A stretch of 64,000 nucleotides of DNA from Fen-1258 sp964441505 (GCA_964441505.1 CAYTUV010000002.1:62001-126000), one strand, 5' to 3'. Shown: positions 44,394-53,913, counted from the stretch's first letter. Numbers and translations are program-made. Notes: generated by a model not told the origin, from the letters alone.

Positions 44394-44721
44394 CCAAATT
44401 TTCCGCTTTTTTCGCAAACTGGAACAAGCCCATTATTGTAAATGTTTTTTCAATGGATGGATCAAGATTTGTGAATATCAGCTTTCCGTTGGACTGATTA
44501 AGTTTCTCGATTATCTCGATCAGGAAAGAAATACCAATTGAATTAACAACATTTGACTGTGCTAAATTTAGAATAACGTTGTTAATCCCATTTCCATTGT
44601 ACTTGTAGAATTCATCTATTATTTTTTGCCCGCCAATGTTATTTATATAGCCCATCGTATTGATGATAACACAATTATCTTTCGTTTCAGTTGCTAAATT
44701 AAATTCTGATGACATTTTCAA
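44371..44721 (-). CDS. STAS-domain anti-sigma factor antagonist of the RsbWVU set
   Basis: 116 residues, one STAS domain with the phosphorylatable Ser in 'NLAQSNVVNSIGISFLIEIIE' and an RsbV-like C-terminal helix. The gene lies between its kinase (upstream) and its phosphatase (overlapping downstream). The kinase would phosphorylate it and inactivate it as an antagonist; the phosphatase reverses this. The upstream gap is 4 bases. Confidence 0.88.
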   Translation of the reverse strand: MKMSSEFNLATETKDNCVIINTMGYINNIGGQKIIDEFYKYNGNGINNVILNLAQSNVVNSIGISFLIEIIEKLNQSNGKLIFTNLDPSIEKTFTIMGLFQFAKKAENLDEALALL

Positions 44722-44725
44722 ACTC

Positions 44726-45142
44726 CTAAACTAAATTTTTAATTATTGTAATTTTTGTGCCGGTCGCACCGGATTCAATTATAAAATCATCCGACATAGA
44801 TTTCATAAGCTTAATGCCCCACCCTCTTTTGTTTTTACTCAGTAATTTTTCATGAATTTCCGGCTCTTCTACTTTTTCAGGTTCAAACCCATGGCCAAAG
44901 TCAGTAACCAGAATTATTAACCGCTCCTTTGTCATTGTAAATTCAACATTGACATAGGGATTTTCATCACCGGCATGTTCAAGACCATTAATAATTGCTT
45001 CAGTCACAATTATTTTAGCCTCACCTATTTTGTCTTTAGGAATTCCTAAATGTCCTCCCATAAGTTGTAAACCCTCAAGAGCCACCAGCTCTATATCCGG
45101 GACTTTGGGAATTTTAATTTCAAGTTTAATATTGTGATTCAT
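44726..45142 (-). CDS. RsbW-like anti-sigma serine kinase (HATPase)
   Basis: 138 residues, single GHKL ATPase domain of the RsbW/SpoIIAB type: N-box 'AKIIVTEAIINGLEHAG', G1 box 'VTDFGHGFEP' and a G2-like 'NKRGWGIKLMKSMSDDF'. Such kinases phosphorylate the STAS antagonist and sequester a sigma factor or another output. No sigma-factor gene is adjacent, so the partner is encoded elsewhere or the output is not a sigma factor. It is the promoter-proximal gene of the RsbW-RsbV-RsbU set. Confidence 0.88.
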   Translation of the reverse strand: MNHNIKLEIKIPKVPDIELVALEGLQLMGGHLGIPKDKIGEAKIIVTEAIINGLEHAGDENPYVNVEFTMTKERLIILVTDFGHGFEPEKVEEPEIHEKLLSKNKRGWGIKLMKSMSDDFIIESGATGTKITIIKNLV

Positions 45143-45441
45143 GTTTACTCTCGACTATTATTAATTTGACAGAAACACCAGAGATAAGATCGGAATATTC
45201 ATTTCAATATAAGTATATGACACCTAATGTCCATAATAAATATTGCTTTTTTCATTCAGAATGCGTGCTTTGGAGTCCATTGTCTGATCTAAGAATTGAT
45301 ATCTATTTCTATGGATGAACGCTAATAGATAAAATTCATTTGCTTAAAGTGAAGCAAAAAATTATCTATGGCAAAATGTTTAATCATATATATGATGAGT
45401 AAAAAGTTTGAACACACTGATTATTCCTCGCGCAGACGCTT
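45143..45441. other. Non-coding interval between the RsbW-like gene and the transporter gene
   Basis: 299 bp. Both flanking genes are on the minus strand, so it contains the transporter's transcript end and the promoter of the RsbWVU set. AT-rich sequence with no clear hairpin, repeat or coding relic. Confidence 0.45.
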
Positions 45442-46863
45442 TTATTTATTCTTCTTCATGATTAGTAGGTAGACTATAAATGAAATAGCAAAACCGATAA
45501 ACCAAGCGTAATCATAAAAGAACCTAAGTGACGGAACTATCAGACCGATCAGTGCAACGAACACTCCTGCAAGTAAGGCGTAAATTGCCTTCAGATTAAA
45601 TCCCTTTGTGAATTCATATTCACCATTTCTTCTATAGAGGTCGACAACAATTAATTTCTTTTTCTTTACGAGAAAGTAATCGCAAATCAGAATTCCGGCG
45701 ATAGGTCCTAAGAATCCGGAGTACCCAACAAGCCAGCCAAAAATATAGGCGCTGTAATCGCTTAATAGTTTCCATGGCATTATCATAATACCAAGAATTG
45801 CAGTCATTAATCCGCCGCGGACAAAAGTAATTTGTTTTGGAAAAAGATTTGCAAAATCATTTGCCGGTGAGACAACATTTGCTGCGATATTTGTTGTCAA
45901 GGTTGCAACCATCAACGCAAGTAAAGAAATAATAACAATGATCGGATTATGAAATTTTGTAAGAAGTGTTACAGGATCCCAAATAGCTTCACCAAAAATG
46001 ATGACAGTTGCGGAAGTCACAGCAACACCAATGAATGAATACAAAGCCATTGTAGGAGGCAATCCAATAGCCTGACCAAGCATTTGCGCTTTTTGACTTT
46101 TTGCAAACCGGGAAAAATCAGGAATGTTCAATGAAAGCGTTGCCCAGTATCCAACCATTCCGGTTAATGAAGGAATAAAAAATTTCCAGAATTCCCCTAC
46201 GGTTTGAAATTTACTAGGTTGACTTAAAATTGGTCCCCATCCCCCACCCTGTATGTAAGCCCAAATGAGTAGGGCAATTCCAACGATTAGAAGAAAAGGC
46301 GCGCCAAATGCTTCAAGCCATTTAATCGATTCCATCCCCTTTACAATAAAATAAACATTCATCGCCCAAAAAATTAAGAATCCAATTGCCGGTCCCCAGC
46401 TAAATACTGCCCAGCTTGGCAAGAGAACAATGATTAGAGAATTAAATGCTTGTCCGCCAATCCATGTTTGTATTCCGAACCAGCCGCATGCAACAACCGC
46501 ACGTAGAAGTGCGGGAATGTTTGAGCCAAGTGTACCAAACGCCGCCCGCGCAAGTATTGGAAAAGGTATTCCATATTTAGTACCCGCATGCGCATTAAGA
46601 ATCATAGGTATTAAGACAATAACGTTGCCCAGTGTAATCGTCATCAACGCCTGCCACCAATTCATTCCCCCGGCAATTAATCCGCTGGCAAGCATATATG
46701 TTGTAATACAGACGCTCATTCCAATCCACAGTGAGGCGATGTTGTATGTGCCCCAGGTTCTTTGTTCTATTTTTGTTGGCGCGAGATCTTTATTAAATAG
46801 TTTAGTATCTGTAAGACCGGAAAGATCCGTCTCAACCAAGCCCTCGGAAAAAGATTTTCCCAT
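45442..46863 (-). CDS. NCS1-family nucleobase:cation symporter
   Basis: 473 residues with about twelve hydrophobic membrane segments, starting near residue 45 ('SLWIGMSVCITTYMLASGLIAGG'). 'AGTKYGIPFPILARAAFGTLGSNIPALLRAVVACGWFGIQTWIGGQAF' is the NCS1 signature around helix 3; the Trp and Gln residues there line the substrate site in the hydantoin/uracil transporters. The family imports uracil, thymine, hydantoins or related bases with Na+ or H+. Its place next to a complete reductive pyrimidine pathway supports uracil/thymine uptake. AAGGAA precedes the ATG. Confidence 0.88.
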   Translation of the reverse strand: MGKSFSEGLVETDLSGLTDTKLFNKDLAPTKIEQRTWGTYNIASLWIGMSVCITTYMLASGLIAGGMNWWQALMTITLGNVIVLIPMILNAHAGTKYGIPFPILARAAFGTLGSNIPALLRAVVACGWFGIQTWIGGQAFNSLIIVLLPSWAVFSWGPAIGFLIFWAMNVYFIVKGMESIKWLEAFGAPFLLIVGIALLIWAYIQGGGWGPILSQPSKFQTVGEFWKFFIPSLTGMVGYWATLSLNIPDFSRFAKSQKAQMLGQAIGLPPTMALYSFIGVAVTSATVIIFGEAIWDPVTLLTKFHNPIIVIISLLALMVATLTTNIAANVVSPANDFANLFPKQITFVRGGLMTAILGIMIMPWKLLSDYSAYIFGWLVGYSGFLGPIAGILICDYFLVKKKKLIVVDLYRRNGEYEFTKGFNLKAIYALLAGVFVALIGLIVPSLRFFYDYAWFIGFAISFIVYLLIMKKNK

Positions 46864-46925
46864 GGATTTCCTTTCAGAAATATGATAATGAATTGATTAC
46901 ATAAGAAAGTGTTTAGAACAATTAA

Positions 46926-48314
46926 CTAATTCCATGCGGTACCGTGCGTATCTCTCTTCACAAAATTGCCTCTTCCCGGTTTACCGGAGAATTTTTCATT
47001 TTTCATAATAACCTCACCGCGAGAAATCACAATATCAGTATTGCCTTTTACCTTCTTCCCTTCATACATGGAATAATCAACTGCCATGTGATGAGTTTTG
47101 GCTGAGATAGTATATTCTTTTTCTGGATCCCAGATCACTATATCAGCATCGCTGCCGGGTGCGATAGTGCCTTTGCGAGGAAACATTCCAAACATCTTCG
47201 CAGGAGCTGTAGATGTAATTTCAACCCAACGATTAAGTGTTATCCGTCCGGCCCGAACTCCGCCGTCATAGAGTAATTGCATGCGGTGTTCAATCCCCGG
47301 TCCGCCGTTCGGAATTTTTGTGAAATCACCTTTCCCTAATTCTTTTTGTTCATTAAAACAGAATGGACAATGATCGGTGGAAACAATTTGAAGTGTATTT
47401 TTCTTAATTCCCGCCCAAAGTTTTTCCTGATGCCACTTCTCTCTAAGCGGAGGAGTGAATACTAATTTTGCATCCTCGAAGCCGGGCTTGTTCATGTCAT
47501 CAAGTGATAAAAACAAATATTGAGGACAAGTTTCTGCAAATGCCGGCAGGCCACGGTCGCGTGCTTCGGCAACTTTTTCCAATGCATCATTAGATGAAAG
47601 ATGTACTATATAAACAGGCGCACCGGCCATTTGTGCAAGCGCTATAGAACGATTTACTGCTTCACCCTCCGCGGTAGTCGGCCGTGTTAAGGCATGATAT
47701 ATCGGTGCCGTCTTGCCTTCAGCCAGAGCTTTCTGAACAATCAGATCTATGACACCGCCATTTTCGGCGTGCATACAAACTAATGCGCCGGTATCAGCTG
47801 TATGTCTCATTGCGCGGAAAATTGTTGCATCATCAACCAACAGAACATTTGGATATGCCATGAATAATTTAAAACTTGTTACTCCTTCCTTTACCATATC
47901 GCTCATATCACCAAGATCAGCCTCTGGCAAATCCGTAACAATCATGTGAAATCCGTAATCGATAGTCGCTTTCCCTTCTGCTTTCTTCCACCAAGTATCG
48001 AGAGCCGTTCGCATTTTTGTTCCCTTTGCCTGAATAGCAAAATCAATTATGGATGTTGTTCCTCCAAATGCAGCAGCTCGTGTTCCCGTTTCAAAATTGT
48101 CTACAGATGTAGTTCCGCCGAAGGGCATATCAAGATGGGTATGGACATCAATACCGCCCGGTATTACATACTTTCCTTTTGCATCAATAATTTTATCTGC
48201 CTGGATGTCAAGAGATAAGCCTATTGTTTTGATTTTATCTTTCTCGATGAAAATATCGGCGATGTAATCTTGTTCTGCTGTAATGATGCGGCCGTTTTTA
48301 ATTATGATGGACAT
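46926..48314 (-). CDS. hydA: Dihydropyrimidinase
   Basis: 462 residues, amidohydrolase TIM barrel. The metal site is visible as 'DVHTHLDMPFGG' (H-x-H), the carboxylated Lys in 'GVTSFKLFMAYP', further His ligands in 'CMHAENGG' and 'VYIVHLSSNDAL', and the Asp in 'IVSTDHCPF'. It opens the ring of dihydrouracil or dihydrothymine to the N-carbamoyl-beta-amino acid. The sequence pattern fits dihydropyrimidinase/D-hydantoinase rather than allantoinase. It follows PreA in the same orientation and is the second step of the reductive route. Confidence 0.93.
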   Translation of the reverse strand: MSIIIKNGRIITAEQDYIADIFIEKDKIKTIGLSLDIQADKIIDAKGKYVIPGGIDVHTHLDMPFGGTTSVDNFETGTRAAAFGGTTSIIDFAIQAKGTKMRTALDTWWKKAEGKATIDYGFHMIVTDLPEADLGDMSDMVKEGVTSFKLFMAYPNVLLVDDATIFRAMRHTADTGALVCMHAENGGVIDLIVQKALAEGKTAPIYHALTRPTTAEGEAVNRSIALAQMAGAPVYIVHLSSNDALEKVAEARDRGLPAFAETCPQYLFLSLDDMNKPGFEDAKLVFTPPLREKWHQEKLWAGIKKNTLQIVSTDHCPFCFNEQKELGKGDFTKIPNGGPGIEHRMQLLYDGGVRAGRITLNRWVEITSTAPAKMFGMFPRKGTIAPGSDADIVIWDPEKEYTISAKTHHMAVDYSMYEGKKVKGNTDIVISRGEVIMKNEKFSGKPGRGNFVKRDTHGTAWN

Positions 48315-48362
48315 TTTTTACCTCGCTTTGTTTGATGTTGCATTTTGCAACATCATAATGTG

Positions 48363-49682
48363 TTAATGAATTTCTATCCCATGTTTATGCTGAAACTCTG
48401 CGAGATTTTCCCAGGTCATTGGTTTTCCGCTTTTTTTAAATTCTTCAGTTAACTGGTTCCATGTTTTTGATGCGGAACCGTCATCAATCCGAACCATTGA
48501 AATACAATTCTCGACCGGACAAACTAATGAGCATAATGCGCATCCCACGCAATCTTTTTCGCGGACTTCCGTTTTGTTATGTCCGTTGACCGGGGTCAAA
48601 TCAATGCACTGATGAGCCGCATCCTCGCAAGCAATGTAACATAAATTACAATGAATACATTTTTGCTGGTCAATCCTGGCGATTGTTCTATTAAGAAGAT
48701 CAAAATTTCCAAAATCATTAATGCGCGGGAGAGATTTACCTCTGACCTGATCTAGAGATGTAATTCCTTTCGATTCCATCCAGTTGGACATTCCATCAAT
48801 CATATCATCAACAATACGGAAGCCATAATGCATCACCGCAGTACAAACCTGAACGCTTGATGCACCAAGTAAAATAAATTCAAGTGCATCCCTCCAATTA
48901 CTAATACCGCCAATTCCTGAAATCGGCAGATTGACTTGTGGATCTATTGCAACCTGCGATAGGAGATGAAGCGCAATCGGTTTTACTGCGGGACCGGCAT
49001 AACCGCCATGTCCACCCAGGCCGCCAACATTTGGTTTTAGTTCGAATGTATCCAGATTGATTCCGATAATACTATTAATAGTATTAATAAGGGAAATTCC
49101 ATGAGCGCCTGCGGTTTTTGCAGCACGCGCCGGTAACTGTATGTTGCTTACATTCGGAGTAAGTTTAACGAGAACAGGTATTGTAGAAACCTCGGTGACC
49201 CACTCGGTTATCATCTGACAATATTCCGGCACCTGACCCACAGCGGCGCCCATACCTCTTTCACTCATTCCATGCGGACATCCGTAATTCAACTCAATCC
49301 CATCGCAACCGGTATCAATGGTACGTTTAACTATCTCATGCCAAGTTTCTCTCTTTGATTCAACCATTAAAGAAACTACAACAGCACGATCTGGCCAAAG
49401 TTTTTTTGTCTCAGCAATTTCTTTCAGATTAACTTCGATCGGTCTATCGCTGATCAATTCTATATTGTTCAATCCAAAAATCTTTTGACCGTTAAAATCT
49501 AATCCCCCATAACGGTTGAATACATTCATTACCGGTTCACCGATTGTTTTCCAGACTGTTCCTCCCCATCCCTGTTCGAAGGCTTTACAATTTTGATAGG
49601 CGGAATTAGAGGGGGGTGCAGATGCAAGCCAGAAAGGATTTGGAGATTTTATACCGCCGCAATTTATTGATAGATCCACCAT
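48363..49682 (-). CDS. preA: Dihydropyrimidine dehydrogenase, PreA/PydX subunit
   Basis: 439 residues. An FMN TIM-barrel dihydroorotate-dehydrogenase-like domain (about 1-310; 'GGIKSPNPFWLASAPPSNS', 'ELNYGCPHGMSERGMGAAVGQ' with the substrate-loop Cys, 'PISGIGGISNWRDALEF') is followed by two 4Fe-4S clusters (about 340-400; C-x2-C-x2-C motifs in 'CIHCNLCYIAC' and 'CVGCALCSLVC'). With PreT it reduces uracil or thymine to the 5,6-dihydro form. The start has AAGGAGA upstream, and the gap to preT is 3 bases. Confidence 0.92.
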   Translation of the reverse strand: MVDLSINCGGIKSPNPFWLASAPPSNSAYQNCKAFEQGWGGTVWKTIGEPVMNVFNRYGGLDFNGQKIFGLNNIELISDRPIEVNLKEIAETKKLWPDRAVVVSLMVESKRETWHEIVKRTIDTGCDGIELNYGCPHGMSERGMGAAVGQVPEYCQMITEWVTEVSTIPVLVKLTPNVSNIQLPARAAKTAGAHGISLINTINSIIGINLDTFELKPNVGGLGGHGGYAGPAVKPIALHLLSQVAIDPQVNLPISGIGGISNWRDALEFILLGASSVQVCTAVMHYGFRIVDDMIDGMSNWMESKGITSLDQVRGKSLPRINDFGNFDLLNRTIARIDQQKCIHCNLCYIACEDAAHQCIDLTPVNGHNKTEVREKDCVGCALCSLVCPVENCISMVRIDDGSASKTWNQLTEEFKKSGKPMTWENLAEFQHKHGIEIH

Positions 49683-49685
49683 CGA

Positions 49686-51050
49686 TTATTTTTCTCCTTT
49701 CTTTTGTTGAGATAGAAAAGCATCAATACCTTGAGCGGCATGCTTTCCATCATAAGTTGCATTTACAACTTCTTTACCTCCGTTAATACAATCACCTCCG
49801 GCAAAAATCTTGTCGTTGGTTGTTTGAAACGTAGTCTGATCAACAATAACACAGCCTTCATCATCAAGTTTGAGTTTGGGAATTGTGCTTAAGAAGTTTG
49901 ATTTAGTTTCCTGTCCGATCGCTTTAATTATCATGTCAACTGGAATTATGAATTCTGATCCGGGAATTGGTACTGGTTTTCTTCGTCCTCTGTTGTCCGG
50001 CTCACCAAGTTTCATTTTTAAGCATTCAATTCCTTCAACCGATTCTTTACCAACAATCCTCTTTGGAGAAGTAAGGAAATGAAAAACAATTCCGTCTTTC
50101 TTGGCAAGTTCATATTCGAATTCATACGCCGACATTTCAATATCGCTTCGCCTGTAAATTATATAAACCTGTTCCGCACCCAGGCGTTTGGCTTCCGTAG
50201 CTGCATCAATAGATGTATTGCCCGCACCAATGACAGCCACGCGTTTTCCAACCCGGACATCTCTCCAATTTTCTGTTTTTACTTTTTCAATGAAGTCGAG
50301 AGCGCCGATAACTCCGGATAATTCTTCTCCTTCTACAGAGAGTTGGGGACTTTCACCTAAACCGACACCGAGAAAAACCGCATCATGTTTTGCTAAAAGA
50401 TCCTCAACTTTAACGGTCTTACCAATCATGACTTCAGTTTTTATCTCCACGCCAAAGTTTTTTACCAATTCAACTTCTTTCAAACTATCTTCTCTTCTTA
50501 ATTTATATGGAGCAATACCCCACGTATTCAATCCTCCCGGAATTTTATTGGCTTCGTAGATAATTACTTCATATCCCAGGAGAGCAAGTTCAGCACCACA
50601 CGCCAAGCCTGCGGGACCAGAGCCAATGATGCCAACAGATTTTCCCTTTTTAGAAGCTTTGGTAAATAATACCGGCATACCTTTCTCGAAATAATTCTCT
50701 ATTGCAAAACGCTGAAGTCTTCCAATCTCGATCGGTTTTTCTCCCTTATCATTATAAACACAGGCTCCTTCGCAAAGAACAGCAACCGGACAGGCTTTTG
50801 CACAAGTAAGAGGAACCCAATTCGATTCATATATAGTTTTTGCGGATCCGAGCAGATTTCCTGTTGAAATCTTTTTGATAAAAGTGGAGATATCTATATG
50901 AGTAGGACATGCTTTCATGCAAGGAGAATCATAGCAGTAGAAACAACGGTTTGCCTCTGCAACGGCGGAGTTTTGCGTGAATGGAGGGTGTAGATCTGAA
51001 AAATTTTTCTCGTATTGTTCACTTGGAAGTTCTGGAGCGACATTCTTCAT
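49686..51050 (-). CDS. preT: Dihydropyrimidine dehydrogenase, PreT (NAD(P)H/FAD) subunit
   Basis: 454 residues. An N-terminal 4Fe-4S region (about 35-105; 'CYDSPCMKACP', 'CAKACPVAVLCEGAC') is followed by an FAD domain ('VGIIGSGPAGLACGAELALLG') and an inserted NAD(P)H domain ('VAVIGAGNTSIDAATEAKRLG'). 'IFAGGDCINGGKEVVNATYDGKHAA' closes the FAD site. It feeds electrons from NAD(P)H to PreA. The architecture is that of the N-terminal half of eukaryotic DPYD and of the GltD family; the preA neighbour decides in favour of PreT. Confidence 0.9.
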   Translation of the reverse strand: MKNVAPELPSEQYEKNFSDLHPPFTQNSAVAEANRCFYCYDSPCMKACPTHIDISTFIKKISTGNLLGSAKTIYESNWVPLTCAKACPVAVLCEGACVYNDKGEKPIEIGRLQRFAIENYFEKGMPVLFTKASKKGKSVGIIGSGPAGLACGAELALLGYEVIIYEANKIPGGLNTWGIAPYKLRREDSLKEVELVKNFGVEIKTEVMIGKTVKVEDLLAKHDAVFLGVGLGESPQLSVEGEELSGVIGALDFIEKVKTENWRDVRVGKRVAVIGAGNTSIDAATEAKRLGAEQVYIIYRRSDIEMSAYEFEYELAKKDGIVFHFLTSPKRIVGKESVEGIECLKMKLGEPDNRGRRKPVPIPGSEFIIPVDMIIKAIGQETKSNFLSTIPKLKLDDEGCVIVDQTTFQTTNDKIFAGGDCINGGKEVVNATYDGKHAAQGIDAFLSQQKKGEK

Positions 51051-51085
51051 AAACTTGACCCAATCTAAAATGTGAAAATGAACGA

Positions 51086-52420
51086 CTATATATTTAAGGC
51101 TTCATCAGCAATGGTAATACATTGGTCCAATTGATCGACAGCAAAATCAATATCTTTCTTTTCGATTATTAATGGCGGTGCAATGATAAAATGGCTTACC
51201 CATGATTGTAAGTAGACGCCACGTTTCATCATCTCAGCGGAGATTTTATCAACGAGCAAAGGTCTTCCACTTACTTTATCTTCTTTTGTATTGAACGGTT
51301 CTTTAGTTGTTTGGTTCTTAACTAACTCAATAGCATAAAAAAGTCCAATGCCTCTTATATCACCAATGGACAGATGTTTCGATTTTATTGCCATTAACTT
51401 TTTATTAAGATATTCACCAATTTCAATTGCACGGTCAATCAATTTATGATTTCTCAACTCATTAATAGCAGCAATTGCAGGAGCCAGAGTTAACGGGTGA
51501 GCCTCATAAGTATGTCCGTGCGAGAAATAATGGTCGTTAAAATAGTCCGCAATTTTCATAGTAGTCGCTGTTAAACCGAGAGGCATATATGCCGATGTAA
51601 TTCCTTTAGCAGTCGTCAGAATATCTGGTGTTACATTCCAATGATCGACAGCAAACCACTTTCCTGTTCTTCCCCACCCGCTCATTACCTCATCGGCGAT
51701 AAGCAGAACATTGTGATCATCGCAAATTTTCCGCAGCCTCGGCATATATTCTTTTGGAGGAATTAATATCCCGTTCGTTCCTACAACAGGTTCTAGAATA
51801 ACGGCTGCAACATTACTTTCATTCTTAATCATATGTTCGATGTAATGGACACACGCTATCTCACATCCCGGATAAGAATGATTTAGAGGGCAGCGATAAC
51901 AATTACATTCAGGTGCAAAAATTACTCCGTCAATCTTTCCAGATGGTTCAACCGCCCACCTTCTGGGATCTCCAGTTGCGGCAATAGACGCGGCTGTAGA
52001 TCCATGATAGGAATTATAGCGTGAAATGATTTTGTACTTACCGGTATACATTCTTGCAATCTTTATTGCAGCTTCATTTGCTTCTGTGCCCGATGTAGAA
52101 AAATAAAATTTCTCTAATCCTTTTGGCAAAACCTCCAGCAATAATTTGCTTAGCTCAGCACGAACTTCCGTTGCAAATCCGGGTGCGGCATAAGCAAGTT
52201 TCCTTGCCTGATCTTCAATAGATTGAATTACGGCTTTGTTCTTATGTCCGAGTGTAACACACATTAGCTGTGATGAAAGATCAAGATATTTTTTGCCGGA
52301 AGGGTCTGTGAAGTAACATCCTTCTGCATCAACAATTTGGAGTGGCGTCCAATTTTTCTGAAATCTCCATGTTCCGTAAGTATGCTTGGCAGTTATAGCA
52401 ACAACTTCTTCAGGTGTCAA
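51086..52420 (-). CDS. Class III omega-aminotransferase (beta-alanine/3-aminoisobutyrate type)
   Basis: 444 residues, PLP fold-type I. 'FYFSTSGTEANEAAIKIARMYTGKYKII' is the phosphate loop, 'LLIADEVMSGWGRTGKW' has the Asp facing the pyridine nitrogen, and 'DILTTAKGITSAYMPLG' the Schiff-base Lys. It should transfer the amino group of beta-alanine or 3-aminoisobutyrate to an oxo acid, giving malonate or methylmalonate semialdehyde. The start is a TTG at 52418-52420 with GAGG 6-7 bases upstream, which is preferred because no ATG gives a complete N-terminus. It links PreT with the downstream enzymes of the pathway. Confidence 0.87.
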   Translation of the reverse strand: MTPEEVVAITAKHTYGTWRFQKNWTPLQIVDAEGCYFTDPSGKKYLDLSSQLMCVTLGHKNKAVIQSIEDQARKLAYAAPGFATEVRAELSKLLLEVLPKGLEKFYFSTSGTEANEAAIKIARMYTGKYKIISRYNSYHGSTAASIAATGDPRRWAVEPSGKIDGVIFAPECNCYRCPLNHSYPGCEIACVHYIEHMIKNESNVAAVILEPVVGTNGILIPPKEYMPRLRKICDDHNVLLIADEVMSGWGRTGKWFAVDHWNVTPDILTTAKGITSAYMPLGLTATTMKIADYFNDHYFSHGHTYEAHPLTLAPAIAAINELRNHKLIDRAIEIGEYLNKKLMAIKSKHLSIGDIRGIGLFYAIELVKNQTTKEPFNTKEDKVSGRPLLVDKISAEMMKRGVYLQSWVSHFIIAPPLIIEKKDIDFAVDQLDQCITIADEALNI

Positions 52421-52502
52421 TTTGTACCTCTTTATTAATAAATAAGAATTCAGAAATAAGGAATCAGAAATCAGAATTCTTTCAAATAAGTAATAAAATA
52501 AT

Positions 52503-52969
52503 TCATTTTGAAATTCTAATTTTTTCCATGTACGAATTAAGAATTTTACTTACTTCTTCGAGTGAAAATAATAACTGTGATGTATCAGCATATTCTAAAT
52601 CCTGTGTTAATACAAGATAAGGGCATCTCTAAAAACTAATTTTTTAAAAATAGAACGCAGATAAACGCTGATAAAACGGATTTTCACAGATAGCATTCGA
52701 GGTTTTTAGAGATGCCCATAATATCTACATTCCTCTAAGGATCCTTGAGCAATATTATAAAATCGTAGTTTATCTAACTTTCCGTTTTTTCTAAATCCTT
52801 CCGCAATATTAGCAGCGATAGAAACAGCGGCTCTCCGAAATTGATTACTTAATCCATATAATTCTTCTTTCGGAAATAATTTCGTAATCCTATAAACACT
52901 TAAAACAAATTGATGAGCTTTTTGCCATACAATTAAATCTTGAAAACTCTTTGATTTTGAATCCACCAT
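52503..52969 (-). pseudogene. Four-helix-bundle gene disrupted by a 97-bp element
   Basis: The 5' part (52969 to 52718) encodes a four-helix-bundle protein (KSFQDLIVWQKAHQF start, FPKEELYGLSNQFRRAAVSI, NIAEGF) that now stops after EECRYY within the inserted element. Beyond it, 52620-52503 continues with the matching end (VLTQDLEYADTSQLL ... SYMEKIRISK). Deleting the 97-bp element plus one 4-bp target copy (101 bp) joins the halves as EECRYYLVLTQDLEY with no frameshift, 121 codons in all, the family's usual size. The insertion is therefore recent. The current product would be an 87-residue truncated protein. Confidence 0.9.
52621..52717. mobile_element. 97-bp MITE-like insertion with 4-bp target duplication
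   Basis: Perfect 16-bp terminal inverted repeats (GGGCATCTCTAAAAAC) bound an AT-rich interior without coding capacity. The same four bases, ATAA, flank both sides (52617-52620 and 52718-52721), the mark of transposase-mediated insertion. A non-autonomous element must borrow a transposase encoded elsewhere; none is in this window. Confidence 0.88.
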
Positions 52970-53037
52970 TCCCTCCTAATAGTTATTCTTACTCCTTACT
53001 TCTTATTTCTTATTACTAACTTCCGATTTCTTACTTC

Positions 53038-53913
53038 CTATTTCTGAATATCAGTAATGGCTCCATATTCTTCTGGTCGTCTGTCTCTGTAAAACTGCCA
53101 GACATTTCTGACTTCAAGGATTTCATCAAGATTCAGATCGGCCACGACTAATTCATCTTTATCTCTGCATGCCTGGGCAATAATTTTACCACGCGGAGTG
53201 CAGAAATAACTTTTACCGTAAAATTCCCCGATGTTCCATGGTGCTTCTGTTCCAACACGATTTATTGCACCAACGAAATATCCGTTCGCAACGGCGTGTG
53301 CCGGTTGTTCAAGTTCCCACAAATATTCCGACAGTCCTGCTACAGTAGCAGAAGGATTAAAAACAATCTCCGCCCCATTCAATCCAAGAATACGAGCTCC
53401 TTCAGGAAAGTGTCGATCATAACAAATATAAACTCCGATATCTGCAAACGCAGTCTTGAAAACCGGGAACCCAAGATTACCCGGTTTGAAATAAAATTTC
53501 TCCCAGAATCCGGGATCGCAATGGGGAATATGATGCTTCCGGTATTTACCAAGATATTTTCCGTCTGCATCAATAACTGCGGCTGTGTTATAGTAAACAC
53601 CTTTAATCTCTTCTTCGTAGATAGGTAGAACTATCACCATTGAATATTTTTTTGCAATCTCTTGTATCAATCTGGTTGTTGGTCCGTCAGGAATATTTTC
53701 AACAAGAGAATACCATTTTGTTTTTTGTTCCGCGCAAAAATAAGGTCCGTAAAACAGCTCCTGCATGCAGAGAATTTGTACACCTTTCTTCGCAGCTTGC
53801 TCAATCATTAATAAGTGTTTTTCAATCATTGATTGTTTTACTTTTTCAATAGGCTGCTCGGCTGACATTGAAAGAGTTGCCTGAATCAAACCACCACGAA
53901 CTGTTCTTGACAT
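53038..53913 (-). CDS. Beta-ureidopropionase-type carbon-nitrogen hydrolase
   Basis: 291 residues, nitrilase superfamily. The catalytic triad is visible: Glu in 'ILCMQELFYGPYFC', Lys in 'YRKHHIPH' and Cys in 'VYICYDRHFPEGARIL'. It should hydrolyse N-carbamoyl-beta-alanine or N-carbamoyl-3-aminoisobutyrate to the beta-amino acid, CO2 and ammonia, step three of reductive pyrimidine degradation. N-carbamoylputrescine amidase is the closest alternative by sequence type; the operon decides for beta-ureidopropionase. AAAGGAAAG precedes the ATG. Confidence 0.87.
   Translation of the reverse strand: MSRTVRGGLIQATLSMSAEQPIEKVKQSMIEKHLLMIEQAAKKGVQILCMQELFYGPYFCAEQKTKWYSLVENIPDGPTTRLIQEIAKKYSMVIVLPIYEEEIKGVYYNTAAVIDADGKYLGKYRKHHIPHCDPGFWEKFYFKPGNLGFPVFKTAFADIGVYICYDRHFPEGARILGLNGAEIVFNPSATVAGLSEYLWELEQPAHAVANGYFVGAINRVGTEAPWNIGEFYGKSYFCTPRGKIIAQACRDKDELVVADLNLDEILEVRNVWQFYRDRRPEEYGAITDIQK

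Noticed and set aside
46430..46885. 151-codon ORF antisense to the NCS1 transporter gene
   Set aside because: It is a shadow of a membrane protein gene; the Ala/Pro-rich composition mirrors the hydrophobic codons of the real gene.
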